This document shows positions 1-6,321 of a DNA stretch of 10,932 bases, piece after piece. The DNA comes from an uncultured Clostridia bacterium (GTDB lineage: Bacteria > Bacillota > Clostridia > UMGS1883). Position 1 is the stretch's first letter, and the number at the start of each line of letters is the position of its first letter. The stretch lies in contig CANRHW010000037.1 of the NCBI GenBank assembly GCA_947630525.1, positions 1 through 10,932 of the forward strand, read 5' to 3'. The notes under the pieces were generated by a model. It saw nothing but the letters and a program-made list of their open reading frames with translations, was not told the origin of the DNA and did not search any database. Both the position numbers and the translations under genes were made by a program.

Positions 1-60
1 AAAAAAGTTAAAGGCTCTATGTCAAGAGTAGTGGTATAAAATCCGATAAAGAATTTACAA

Positions 61-93
61 AACAGGTTTCGGCCCAGTCCGAGGCCTGTTTTT
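61..93 (+). terminator. Rho-independent terminator of a plus-strand gene left of the window
   Basis: A 12-bp stem (61-72 with 79-90, containing two G-T wobble pairs) closes a 6-base loop and is followed by a T run at 89-93. The polarity is plus, and no plus-strand gene lies before it in the window, so it probably ends a transcript that begins outside. The gene it serves cannot be identified. Confidence 0.7.
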
Positions 94-225
94 CATATGA
101 ATTTATGCCGCATTTTGTCCGTTATCTCTCCAATAGGACATAATAATACAGGATTTTAAAAATATGCTCTCTCCTTTTTGCTTTTTTAGGGGTGGTTTTG
201 ACTGCATTTATAGTATAGAACCAAA

Positions 226-257
226 ATTCCACCTCTGCCGCAAATCAGAGGTGGAAT
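226..257. terminator. Perfect 12-bp hairpin, possible weak terminator for the minus-strand membrane protein gene
   Basis: ATTCCACCTCTG at 226-237 pairs exactly with CAGAGGTGGAAT at 246-257 around an 8-base loop. On the minus strand the stem runs into TTTTGGTT, a weak U tract, about 100 bases past the stop of the membrane protein gene. It may end that transcript. The poor U tract leaves its role uncertain. Apart from this, the terminator at 61-93 and the hairpin at 282-309, I see nothing in the first 357 bases. Confidence 0.4.
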
Positions 258-281
258 CTATCGATTTTAATTTTGTTTTTT

Positions 282-309
282 TATATGTCTGCTTGGCAGC
301 GGACATATA
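282..309. repeat. Imperfect hairpin downstream of the membrane protein gene
   Basis: TATATGTC at 282-289 pairs with GACATATA at 302-309. An inner TGC/GCA stem and a 3-base bulge lie between them. On the minus strand it is followed by an A run, not a T run, so it is not a standard intrinsic terminator. It may instead protect the 3' end of the minus-strand transcript. Confidence 0.35.
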
Positions 310-357
310 GAGGCCTCTTTGTGTATAGTATTTTTATGATGTACTTTCTCTTTGAGG

Positions 358-2208
358 CTATTCCGTTGCGGGTAAAACCAATTTTTTGTCTGAATAAAAA
401 TCAACCCATGTATCATAATATGAGTTATTCCAAGTATTACCATCAAAATCGTCATAGCTTACGACAATGGCTTTAAACGTGGTTATATTGCAGGTTTCGT
501 CTATCTCCATACCGCTTTGATCTCCGTAGGTTTTACCATTGGGTATGTTGACGTCGTTGTAATTGCACTCTTTAACATATGATCCATCGGAGAAATCAAT
601 ATCGCCCTTAATTTTGACAGGCAAATTGTTTTTATCCCACGCGACAAATGCTATTACTAAATTTTTTACATCAGTTCCGGAATTGTTTCTAATAACTGCC
701 TGAAGCATATCCGGATATAATGACTTATACCGTGCATCCTGAACGACATATTTGGTTGATTCAACATACACTGGCTGCTCCAATAACACTGAGTCAAGCT
801 CTTCGGGCGTTAATTCATTTTGTTGCTCTAAAGGTATACCAGAGCCTGATGCGTCATTCGGATTTCCGGCGCTTTCCTTCGCGGCCAACTCATCTCTTGC
901 CATAACTTTATAATTTTCTCCACCAATTTGCATTCTCAGTTCAATTGGCGCGTCTGAATTTTCGATCTCCTCGGGTATCATGAATAAATAGTGAACATAT
1001 TCTGTGGTCAAAGGAGATATAGATTCATACGACGTTAAATATTCACGATTCTCCGCTTCCGCAATTGGAAAACCGTTATATTCATATTTATCATCATATA
1101 TTAATTTGCCCGACATTACATCATCAGAATCGACACTACCTGAAGACATATTATTATAAGCTATACAAAAATCCAAATACACCTTGCCATCTTCGGCCTC
1201 ATAGTAACTGTCATCCGGGTTTTTGGGTGGAGCAACATTGTCTGTGATATCTATATAGTCGAATGTAAATTTACAAACGTCATCTATGGTTACGTTTTCG
1301 CCCACAGTTATAACTTTTGTATTATCAACAGGCTTAGTTGCATCGTCAGGCGTCGTTTTGTTAGGCGACGGTTTGGTGCCAGCGTTAATTACAGGCTCGG
1401 TTTCAATATCCGTATCATCCTTTTTGCTACTGAACAGTTTAATTTCGTTTGCGTGCGTTAAACATCCTATACCGAAAGCGATTGCCGAAACAAAAAGCAG
1501 TATAACAATGCAGATTTTTGCGGACGGAATTTGGGTCTTATACTTCCCTATGCCGTTTTCAAATTCTTCAGAACATGAATCGTGCAGCAAAAGTACAAAT
1601 ATATAATCTAAAAATACAAGCGCTTCCGTAATGTGGTAAAATTTCCACATAAATCCCATCGTCGGCAAAGAGATATTTGAATGGAAAAATTCAAACACAC
1701 TGTACAAGGCCAAAACGCCGAAAAAGATTATTAGAAACTTTGTATTACCTTTGTTTTTGATTAATTTTATATTAGTCAAAACAAAGGCTATACAGAACAG
1801 AAAATATGCTATAAAGTATTGCGGAGAGAAATATATGCCCAATTGAATGACTCTCAGAATATAGCCGATTAACAAGAGTGCGCCGCCGGCAGCTACCATA
1901 TCAAACCGATATTTATTTTTCCCGTTTATATCAATTGCATATATGGCGTTTGCCGCGCACGCCAGAACCGTAAACATTGAGGCGATAAGCGGTATCGCGG
2001 CCAAGCTTGTTTCCGCAATGTATAAAAACGCACAAATTGCCGCAACTACGCTTGTTACAAATACCGCAACCCGATATTTACTGCCTGTAAATTTACTTAT
2101 AAAATTTTCAATGTGGTTGTCGTTTTCGATGCTTTGCTCATTAACTGTTTCACTGCTGTCGTTTACTTTAATTTCGTTATTTTCTAAATTATTGTTTTCG
2201 TTTTCCAT
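358..2208 (-). CDS. Multi-pass membrane protein with large extracytoplasmic C-terminal region (DUF5780-like end)
   Basis: This encodes 616 residues. The start is ATG, with GGAGAG a short distance upstream. Residues 1-40 are acidic, Asn/Glu-rich and probably cytoplasmic. About seven hydrophobic segments follow, near 46-64, 67-91, 105-124, 129-147, 156-172, 190-208 and 231-250. A Thr/Pro/Asp/Lys-rich linker (about 260-300) leads to a predicted beta-rich domain (about 300-437, resembling the immunoglobulin-like folds of DUF4352-type surface proteins). The C-terminal domain (about 470-606) includes YVVQDARYKSLYPDMLQAVI and FVAWDKNNLPVKIKG and resembles DUF5780 as I recall it; this has not been checked by search. 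The outer part lacks evident catalytic motifs, so a sensing or binding role at the cell surface is inference. It lies 111 bp downstream of the secreted-protein gene on the same strand and shares its AT-rich composition. No specific function can be assigned. Confidence 0.8.
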   Translation of the reverse strand: MENENNNLENNEIKVNDSSETVNEQSIENDNHIENFISKFTGSKYRVAVFVTSVVAAICAFLYIAETSLAAIPLIASMFTVLACAANAIYAIDINGKNKYRFDMVAAGGALLLIGYILRVIQLGIYFSPQYFIAYFLFCIAFVLTNIKLIKNKGNTKFLIIFFGVLALYSVFEFFHSNISLPTMGFMWKFYHITEALVFLDYIFVLLLHDSCSEEFENGIGKYKTQIPSAKICIVILLFVSAIAFGIGCLTHANEIKLFSSKKDDTDIETEPVINAGTKPSPNKTTPDDATKPVDNTKVITVGENVTIDDVCKFTFDYIDITDNVAPPKNPDDSYYEAEDGKVYLDFCIAYNNMSSGSVDSDDVMSGKLIYDDKYEYNGFPIAEAENREYLTSYESISPLTTEYVHYLFMIPEEIENSDAPIELRMQIGGENYKVMARDELAAKESAGNPNDASGSGIPLEQQNELTPEELDSVLLEQPVYVESTKYVVQDARYKSLYPDMLQAVIRNNSGTDVKNLVIAFVAWDKNNLPVKIKGDIDFSDGSYVKECNYNDVNIPNGKTYGDQSGMEIDETCNITTFKAIVVSYDDFDGNTWNNSYYDTWVDFYSDKKLVLPATE

Positions 2209-2233
2209 AACAATCTCTCCTTTTTTAGACGGT

Positions 2234-2263
2234 ATTATATGGCCGGCATCGATCCGCTTTCAA
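2234..2263 (-). promoter_or_regulatory. Putative sigma-A promoter of the membrane protein gene
   Basis: On the minus strand TTGAAA (2258-2263) and TATAAT (2234-2239) are separated by 18 bases, about 25 bases before the membrane protein start. The -35 box is only a partial match. Transcription could also arrive by read-through from the secreted-protein gene, since no terminator is visible between the two. Confidence 0.45.
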
Positions 2264-2319
2264 GGTCAAACTGAAAAACTGACAAAACTGGGGCGGATTA
2301 TAGCCGTTGCGTCCGTCAA

Positions 2320-3021
2320 TTATTTTAAGATATTAATACTAACTCTGCCGTCAGAATAAGCGTTAATGAACACAGGAATGGGAGAAGCTTCAGAGGTATT
2401 TGGATTGACATATATATATTGCGTATATATACCGTCAGAATCGTATTGTGGTTCTATTGATAATAGGCCATAACCGTATGCATTTAATTTATACAAATAG
2501 TTTAACAATTCATCAGAATTACTCATATATTCAAATGAATACCCTAATTGTTGGGCGTAGAAGTCCATTGTAAGCGCCGTACCCGTATATGTTGGTACCA
2601 TTGTGCCCTCGTAATATAGGCCGGTTTGAACAGGAAGACCAGAACTGTATATGTCGTTATGGAATACAAATGATAATTCCGAATCAGTTCCAGAAAAATC
2701 AACTTCGAAAGAATACATACCTTTAGATATGGTATAAACAATATCGGCGTCCCCAAGTTTATACGTATACGTATATCCATATCGAACGAGCGTATCTAAA
2801 TATGGATAAAATTCGGTATCATTAAAATCATATGTATACAAGTAGCCCTCGCTCTTAATCATCCGGCTCTTAAACTGTCGCCCAGTGACACTGGTATATG
2901 TTGGCACACCAGTGCCGGGATAACAGGCAACGTCGCCAACATAGTTCGCAAATGCAGCAATTGGGAATACCATACAAACAACAATGAGCAGCGTCAGGAA
3001 CCTTAATAAAAGTTTTTTCAT
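2320..3021 (-). CDS. Small secreted protein of unknown function
   Basis: This encodes 233 residues from the ATG at 3021, which has AAAGGAG about 10 bases upstream. An in-frame ATG at 3045 would add eight residues (MNERRKFT) but lies inside a palindrome and has no ribosome binding site. Residues 1-25 form a clear signal peptide: MKKLLLR, a hydrophobic core, then a probable cleavage after AFA before NYVGD. There is no lipobox and no second membrane segment, so the product is probably exported and free or loosely attached. The mature part is rich in Tyr, Ser, Thr, Gly and Asp, with few Lys or Cys, and looks beta-rich. I recognise no family or catalytic motif. The gene is expressed from a perfect promoter, faces a divergent XRE regulator, and precedes the membrane protein gene. 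A joint role at the cell surface is inference. Confidence 0.8.
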   Translation of the reverse strand: MKKLLLRFLTLLIVVCMVFPIAAFANYVGDVACYPGTGVPTYTSVTGRQFKSRMIKSEGYLYTYDFNDTEFYPYLDTLVRYGYTYTYKLGDADIVYTISKGMYSFEVDFSGTDSELSFVFHNDIYSSGLPVQTGLYYEGTMVPTYTGTALTMDFYAQQLGYSFEYMSNSDELLNYLYKLNAYGYGLLSIEPQYDSDGIYTQYIYVNPNTSEASPIPVFINAYSDGRVSINILK

Positions 3022-3044
3022 GGTAAATTTTCTCCTTTCGTTCA

Positions 3045-3060
3045 CATTACATATGTAATG
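3045..3060. promoter_or_regulatory. 16-bp perfect palindrome, candidate operator
   Basis: CATTACATATGTAATG reads the same on both strands. It lies about 20-35 bases past the expected transcription start of the secreted-protein gene and just upstream of its ribosome binding site. A further half-site, GTAATG (3104-3109), overlaps the -35 box of the same promoter. The placement suits a dimeric repressor, for which the divergent XRE protein is the obvious candidate (inference). Confidence 0.5.
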
Positions 3061-3084
3061 CGTGATTATTTATTTTACACATTT

Positions 3085-3113
3085 ATTATAACAGATTAAA
3101 TAAGTAATGTCAA
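3085..3113 (-). promoter_or_regulatory. Consensus sigma-A promoter of the secreted-protein gene
   Basis: On the minus strand a perfect TTGACA (3108-3113) and a perfect TATAAT (3085-3090) are separated by exactly 17 bases. A TG at the extended -10 position adds strength. Unregulated, this should be a strong promoter. The expected start near 3078 gives a leader of about 57 bases containing the palindrome. Confidence 0.85.
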
Positions 3114-3157
3114 GTGCTAAAATTAAAAATTATACAGAATAAAACGGTAATAATCAG

Positions 3158-3176
3158 ATTATATATGTTATATAAT
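3158..3176 (+). promoter_or_regulatory. Inverted repeat over the probable -10 region of the XRE gene
   Basis: ATTATATA (3158-3165) and TATATAAT (3169-3176) form a perfect inverted repeat around TGT. The second arm contains TATAAT (3171-3176), about 33 bases before the XRE start, which can serve as its -10 box. No good -35 box is visible. The region is so AT-rich that some symmetry is expected by chance. Confidence 0.4.
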
Positions 3177-3208
3177 ACTATAAAAAGAAGTTCAAGGGGG
3201 TCCGCAAT

Positions 3209-3556
3209 ATGGACGAAATAGAACTTAACATTGATAAATGGAAGAAATTCATTAGAAACAGGGTTACCGAGCTTAGACTTAAAGCTGACATATCTGAATA
3301 CCAAATGAGCTTGGAACTCGGCCAAAATAAAGGCTACATCCAAGGCATCTCCTCCGGCAAAGCCATGCCCTCCATGGCGGGGTTTTTGAACATCTGCGAC
3401 TACTTCAGCATAACTCCGCTGGAATTTTTTGACTCGGACATCAAAGAGCCTTCTTTATTAAGGAGCATAAACGAAAAACTTAATCATCTGACTGAGGAAG
3501 ACCTTGAGCTTGTAAACGAAGTATTGGAACGAATACTTGCAAAACAAACCATATAG
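3209..3556 (+). CDS. XRE-family HTH transcriptional regulator
   Basis: This encodes 115 residues and is the only plus-strand gene recognised in the window. The ATG is preceded by AAGGGGG about 8 bases upstream. An XRE/Cro-type helix-turn-helix spans about residues 15-75. The sequence ISEYQMSLELGQNKGYIQGI supplies the helix-turn-helix pair, and the domain ends with FLNICDYFSITPLEFF, a pattern common in clostridial XRE regulators. A short helical tail (about 84-113, LNHLTEEDLELVNEVLERIL) probably mediates dimerisation. There is no peptidase or sensor domain. The gene is divergent from the secreted-protein gene across 187 bp that contain both promoters and the palindrome, so local repression is a reasonable inference. 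Its composition matches the AT-rich left part. Small regulators of this type occur both on mobile elements and as chromosomal genes. Confidence 0.85.
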   Translation: MDEIELNIDKWKKFIRNRVTELRLKADISEYQMSLELGQNKGYIQGISSGKAMPSMAGFLNICDYFSITPLEFFDSDIKEPSLLRSINEKLNHLTEEDLELVNEVLERILAKQTI

Positions 3557-3588
3557 TATATCAAGGAAAGTGCACATAGCTTGTCGTA

Positions 3589-3755
3589 TTACAGTTTTCG
3601 CAAATACTTTATAGCGTTCCTGCTTACCTGAGCCTGACTTATTCCAATTTCATCTGTCGCCTCGGTCTAAGTCCGACCCTTGAAAAACCGTAGACCAATG
3701 ACGGTGTGCGCTCCGTTTGGTGTAGCTTATTCAGTGCTTCAATGAAAAAATTTAC
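3589..3755 (-). pseudogene. Remnant of a sigma-70-family factor, C-terminal region 4
   Basis: Read on the minus strand, 3755-3705 gives VNFFIEALNKLHQTERT. After a 2-base frame change the next frame (3702-3589) gives VIGLRFFKGRT, a stop (TAG, 3667-3669), then TEATDEIGISQAQVSR and NAIKYLRKL before TAA. Joined, this matches the region 4 pattern of sporulation-type and mobile-element sigma factors, of the form LRFF.GKTQ.EVA.EIGISQAQVSR. The TAG falls where Gln (CAG) is usual, consistent with one C-to-T change. The usual LEK after QVSR is absent, through deletion or as a subfamily variant. There is no in-frame start, and regions 2 and 3 are missing, so this is a 3' fragment of a dead gene. It lies between the XRE gene and the mtaB terminator. 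Confidence 0.75.
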
Positions 3756-3784
3756 TCTATTCCCAACGGATTTTATGGGCTTGT

Positions 3785-3820
3785 GACAAAAAAGACCGCT
3801 GGCTTGCTTGCCAGCGGTCT
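3785..3820 (-). terminator. Rho-independent terminator of mtaB
   Basis: A perfect 11-bp stem (AGACCGCTGGC at 3793-3803 with its complement at 3810-3820) closes a TTGCTT loop. On the minus strand it is followed by six Ts (3787-3792). It starts about 30 bases past the mtaB stop. It also marks the boundary between the GC-rich block and the AT-rich left part. Confidence 0.9.
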
Positions 3821-3851
3821 AATGGCGTCTCATTATGGACGCTCTATTTTT

Positions 3852-5138
3852 TTAAAGCAGCTCTCCCCAGGCCTTCCCGTCCGAAAAGCCGGTAATCCTT
3901 ACGGGCAGTATCTTACCGGTCAGGTCCTCGCCGGACGGTACGTATACACGGATATAGTTTTTGCTGAGGCCCTCGGCCGCGCCGTCCTTTGTCTGCTCGA
4001 ACAGGACCGAAACCGTCCTGCCAATATGACCACGCTCAAACGCCGCCCTCAGCTCCTCCCCTACCTTGCCAAGGCGGGAAGCCCGCTCCTCACGGACGGC
4101 GTGCGGCACCTGGGGCATAAGGGCCGCGGCGGTACCTCTCCGCTCGGAATAGGGGAAAACGTGTATCCGGGCAAAGCCGGCCTTTTTGGCAAATTCAAGG
4201 GTCTGGGCAAATTCCTCTTCGGTTTCTTCCGGAAAACCGCATATTATATCGGTCGTCACCGAACAATCGGGCATGGCCTCGCGTATGCGGACAAGGGCGT
4301 CAAGATAGTCCTCGGGAGTATATTTGCGGTTCATGCGCCTAAGCACCGGGCCGCTGCCGCTTTGCAGCGAAATATGGAAGTGGCGGCAGAGCTTTCCGCA
4401 GGCGGCGGCCCTTTTGACAAAATCGTCGGTAAAGGCCCGCGGGTCGATACTGCTGATGCGGATGCGCTCAACGCCGTCTATCTCCGCCACGGCTTCGATA
4501 ACGTCAATAAGGCCGAGACCGCAATTCATGTCCTTGCCGTAAGAGGCCACATGTATGCCGGTCAGCACCGCCTCACGGTAGCCCAGCGCCGCAAGCCTGC
4601 GGGCCTCGGAGATTATATTTTCGATTTTGCGGGAGCGAACCGGGCCCCTGGCGTAAGGAATGATGCAGTAGGAGCAGAAATTGTCGCAGCCGTCCTCTAT
4701 CTTTATATAAGCGCGGCTGCGCTCGCTGCTGCCGTCGGTTTCCATCTCCTCAAACTCCCGCTCTTTCATTATATCCACTCGGGCGTCGGGCTTTTCGCCC
4801 CTGAGGGCGGCCTCCACAAGCTCGTAAAGCCTGTGGCGCATAGCCGTGCCTATGACCAAATCGACCTCCTCCATGGCGGCTACCTCGTTATGGGCAGTTT
4901 GGGCGTAGCAGCCGGTGGCCACCACCAGCGCATGGGGATTGAGCCGCTTTGCCCGGCGCAGCATTTGGCGGCTTTTGCGGTCGCCCAAGTTAGTGACCGA
5001 GCAGGTATTGACCACATACACGTCGCAGACCTGGTCAAAATCGCCTATTTCCGCACCTTTTTCACGAAAAATAGCGGCATAGGCGTCGGCCTCGTATTGA
5101 TTTACCTTGCAGCCCAATGCGGCGAATGCAGCGCGCAC
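3852..5138 (-). CDS. mtaB: tRNA (N6-threonylcarbamoyladenosine(37)-C2)-methylthiotransferase MtaB
   Basis: MtaB converts t6A at tRNA position 37 to 2-methylthio-t6A, in tRNAs reading ANN codons, using a radical-SAM mechanism with two [4Fe-4S] clusters. The 428-residue product has the family layout. The N-terminal UPF0004 domain carries cluster ligands Cys10 (ALGCKVNQYE), Cys46 (VNTCSVT) and Cys77 (TGCYAQ). The radical-SAM domain carries Cys151, Cys155 and Cys158 in CDNFCSYC, followed by IPYARGPVRSR. A short C-terminal stretch (about 365-428) fits a TRAM-like RNA-binding end. ALGCKVNQYEAD near the start separates MtaB from MiaB and RimO. The start is GTG at 5138, preceded by GAGGTGATC, a long match to the 16S rRNA tail. 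No convincing promoter lies in the 41 bases before it, so read-through from the Nudix gene is possible. Confidence 0.95.
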   Translation of the reverse strand: MRAAFAALGCKVNQYEADAYAAIFREKGAEIGDFDQVCDVYVVNTCSVTNLGDRKSRQMLRRAKRLNPHALVVATGCYAQTAHNEVAAMEEVDLVIGTAMRHRLYELVEAALRGEKPDARVDIMKEREFEEMETDGSSERSRAYIKIEDGCDNFCSYCIIPYARGPVRSRKIENIISEARRLAALGYREAVLTGIHVASYGKDMNCGLGLIDVIEAVAEIDGVERIRISSIDPRAFTDDFVKRAAACGKLCRHFHISLQSGSGPVLRRMNRKYTPEDYLDALVRIREAMPDCSVTTDIICGFPEETEEEFAQTLEFAKKAGFARIHVFPYSERRGTAAALMPQVPHAVREERASRLGKVGEELRAAFERGHIGRTVSVLFEQTKDGAAEGLSKNYIRVYVPSGEDLTGKILPVRITGFSDGKAWGELL

Positions 5139-5173
5139 AGGCGATCACCTCACAAAATTCAATAATGCTCAAA

Positions 5174-5208
5174 AAATATAAAATTCCGGGACGAACACCC
5201 GGAATTTT
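5174..5208 (-). terminator. Rho-independent terminator of the Nudix hydrolase gene
   Basis: An 11-bp perfect stem (5180-5190 with 5198-5208) closes an ACGAACA loop. T-rich tracts lie on both sides, so it could work in either direction. For the minus-strand Nudix gene it lies about 45 bases past the stop. Read-through would be needed if mtaB lacks its own promoter. Confidence 0.8.
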
Positions 5209-5251
5209 TAATAAGAATCACACGCCCGTCAGCCCCGCAAACGACAGTTTA

Positions 5252-5800
5252 TCACTTTATCACTCCGCGGCGTATAAGTTCATTCACCTTGAGTACGGCA
5301 ACGCAGGTCTTGGCGTCCACTATCTCGCCGTTCAGTATCTTTTCCACCACGGATTCAAGGGGCACCTGTTCAAGCTCCAGATATTCGTCCTTATCACGCT
5401 TAACATGACCCTTATACAGACCCGTAGCCACATACATATGCAGCACCTCGCTGCAAAAGCCCGGCGTAGGCAGCATACTGCCAAGATACATGAAATTTTT
5501 TGCCTTATAGCCGGTCTCCTCTTCAAGCTCGCGCTTGCCGCAGGCCAGCGGATCCTCGCCGACGTCCCGCTTACCCGCCGGTATTTCATAAACATTGCGG
5601 TCAAACGGGCGGCGATACTGCCATTCCATTATTATTTTATGGTCATGAGTCAGGGCCACCACCGCGACGCCGCCGGGATGCTCAACGAGTTCCCTCGTCG
5701 CAGTATTGCCGCCGGGGGTCTCCACAGTGTCAACTCTCAGCTTTATAATTTCACCGATAAACTTATAGTCCGTATTGATGGTCTTCTCGGAAAAATCCAC
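5252..5800 (-). CDS. nudF: Nudix hydrolase, ADP-ribose pyrophosphatase type
   Basis: This enzyme probably splits ADP-ribose into AMP and ribose 5-phosphate in the cytoplasm, clearing a reactive by-product of NAD turnover. The 182-residue length is typical. A perfect Nudix box (G-x5-E-x7-REUxEExGU) spans about residues 76-98: GKRDVGE, then REL-EEETGY. The sequence MLPTPGF places a proline about 15 residues past the box, the mark of the ADP-ribose subgroup. QYRRPFDRNVYEIPAG ahead of the box is also typical. The start is GTG at 5800, with GAGGTG seven bases upstream. The next gene downstream is mtaB, a pairing with no obvious functional link. Activity on other nucleoside diphosphate sugars cannot be excluded. 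Confidence 0.9.
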   Translation of the reverse strand: MDFSEKTINTDYKFIGEIIKLRVDTVETPGGNTATRELVEHPGGVAVVALTHDHKIIMEWQYRRPFDRNVYEIPAGKRDVGEDPLACGKRELEEETGYKAKNFMYLGSMLPTPGFCSEVLHMYVATGLYKGHVKRDKDEYLELEQVPLESVVEKILNGEIVDAKTCVAVLKVNELIRRGVIK

Positions 5801-5860
5801 TATTTTACACCTCGCAAGTAAATAAGCATAAGCTTAAAAGACCCGTTACACACAAAAACT

Positions 5861-5869
5861 ATTATAACA
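5861..5869 (-). promoter_or_regulatory. Extended -10 promoter of the Nudix hydrolase gene
   Basis: On the minus strand TGTTATAAT gives a perfect TATAAT (5861-5866) with the upstream TG of extended -10 promoters. It lies about 60 bases before the GTG start. No good -35 box is found at 16-18 bases; TTGATA is present but 21 bases away. Confidence 0.55.
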
Positions 5870-5956
5870 AAGTCCGCGAGTTTTTTCTATCAATAATTCT
5901 AACAAATTTTTTGTTTTGCCGGCGCGTCAAAATGTGCAAATTTATTCGGCCCCCTG

Positions 5957-5965
5957 TGCTATACT
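5957..5965 (+). promoter_or_regulatory. Possible plus-strand extended -10 promoter facing the hairpin cluster
   Basis: TGCTATACT carries the TG and a -10 box (TATACT, 5960-5965) on the plus strand. It lies about 20 bases before the first hairpin of the 5986-6275 cluster. No -35 box is visible and no plausible plus-strand gene follows. If active, it would transcribe the hairpins as an RNA. Confidence 0.25.
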
Positions 5966-6069
5966 AATCTCAATTACATCACAAAGGGCGGCCCGTTCAA
6001 GGCCGCCCCCAGACTACTGACAAACCCTATTTACTATGGGGAAAGCTCGAAAGGGAACTCCCTTTCGAT

Positions 6070-6108
6070 AAAAAACATAAAATCTCGGGGCGTGTACCCG
6101 AGATTTTA
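6070..6108 (-). terminator. Terminator-like hairpin, probably for the HTH regulator transcript
   Basis: A perfect 12-bp stem (TAAAATCTCGGG at 6078-6089 with its complement at 6097-6108) closes a 7-base loop. On the minus strand it is followed by TGTTTTTT (6070-6077). It lies about 215 bases past the HTH gene stop, so it may end that transcript or belong to the hairpin cluster. Its build and loop resemble the terminator at 5180-5208. Confidence 0.55.
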
Positions 6109-6124
6109 TACTATAATCGGGGTA

Positions 6125-6159
6125 GAAATATCGTTTTTATTTAATAAAAATGATATTTC
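6125..6159. repeat. 35-bp AT-rich near-perfect palindrome
   Basis: GAAATATC at 6125-6132 and GATATTTC at 6152-6159 form the outer arms. TTTTTATT (6134-6141) and AATAAAAA (6143-6150) form the inner arms. One G-T wobble and a single central base interrupt the symmetry. It is AT-rich among GC-rich hairpins and could extrude as a cruciform. No function is evident. Confidence 0.7.
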
Positions 6160-6321
6160 GTAAGCGAAAGCGCCCGATGCGGAAGGGGTTCACGCCGGGG
6201 GAACCGCAGCGGGTTCCCCCGACGAGAGCGCTGACATTTGTCAGCGCTCCGAGGGCGGCCTGTTCAAGGCCGCCCCCGTGTGCTGATCAAATAATTTCAG
6301 GGTTAAAAAATCATCAGTCAG

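Larger units (their letters stand above)
5985..6277. repeat. Cluster of seven hairpins bounded by a direct repeat of a palindromic unit
   Basis: This fills most of the gene-free stretch between the Nudix gene and the HTH regulator (5801-6321). The stems are: 5986-5993/6001-6008 (GGGCGGCC, loop CGTTCAA); 6047-6056/6059-6068; 6078-6089/6097-6108; 6125-6141/6143-6159; 6196-6205/6212-6221; 6226-6236/6239-6249; and 6253-6260/6268-6275 (GGGCGGCC again, loop TGTTCAA). The first and last belong to a 26-bp unit repeated in direct orientation at 5985-6010 and 6252-6277, differing at one loop base. Neither strand has a convincing reading frame. It resembles an intergenic palindromic repeat element or a structured RNA; which one cannot be settled here. 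Confidence 0.7.

Noticed and set aside
13..45. GGCTCTATGTCAAGAG at the left edge, resembling an insertion-sequence end
   Set aside because: No matching inverted end and no transposase are in the window, and the likeness rests on a short memory-based match. It is not supported as a mobile element.
3783..5165. Long plus-strand open frame of 460 codons opposite mtaB
   Set aside because: It is the antisense shadow of GC-rich mtaB, which has all family motifs; the shadow has no recognisable domain or ribosome binding site.
5985..6277. Hairpin cluster as a CRISPR array
   Set aside because: Only two copies of the repeated unit are present, about 267 bp apart, with no regular spacers and no cas genes.
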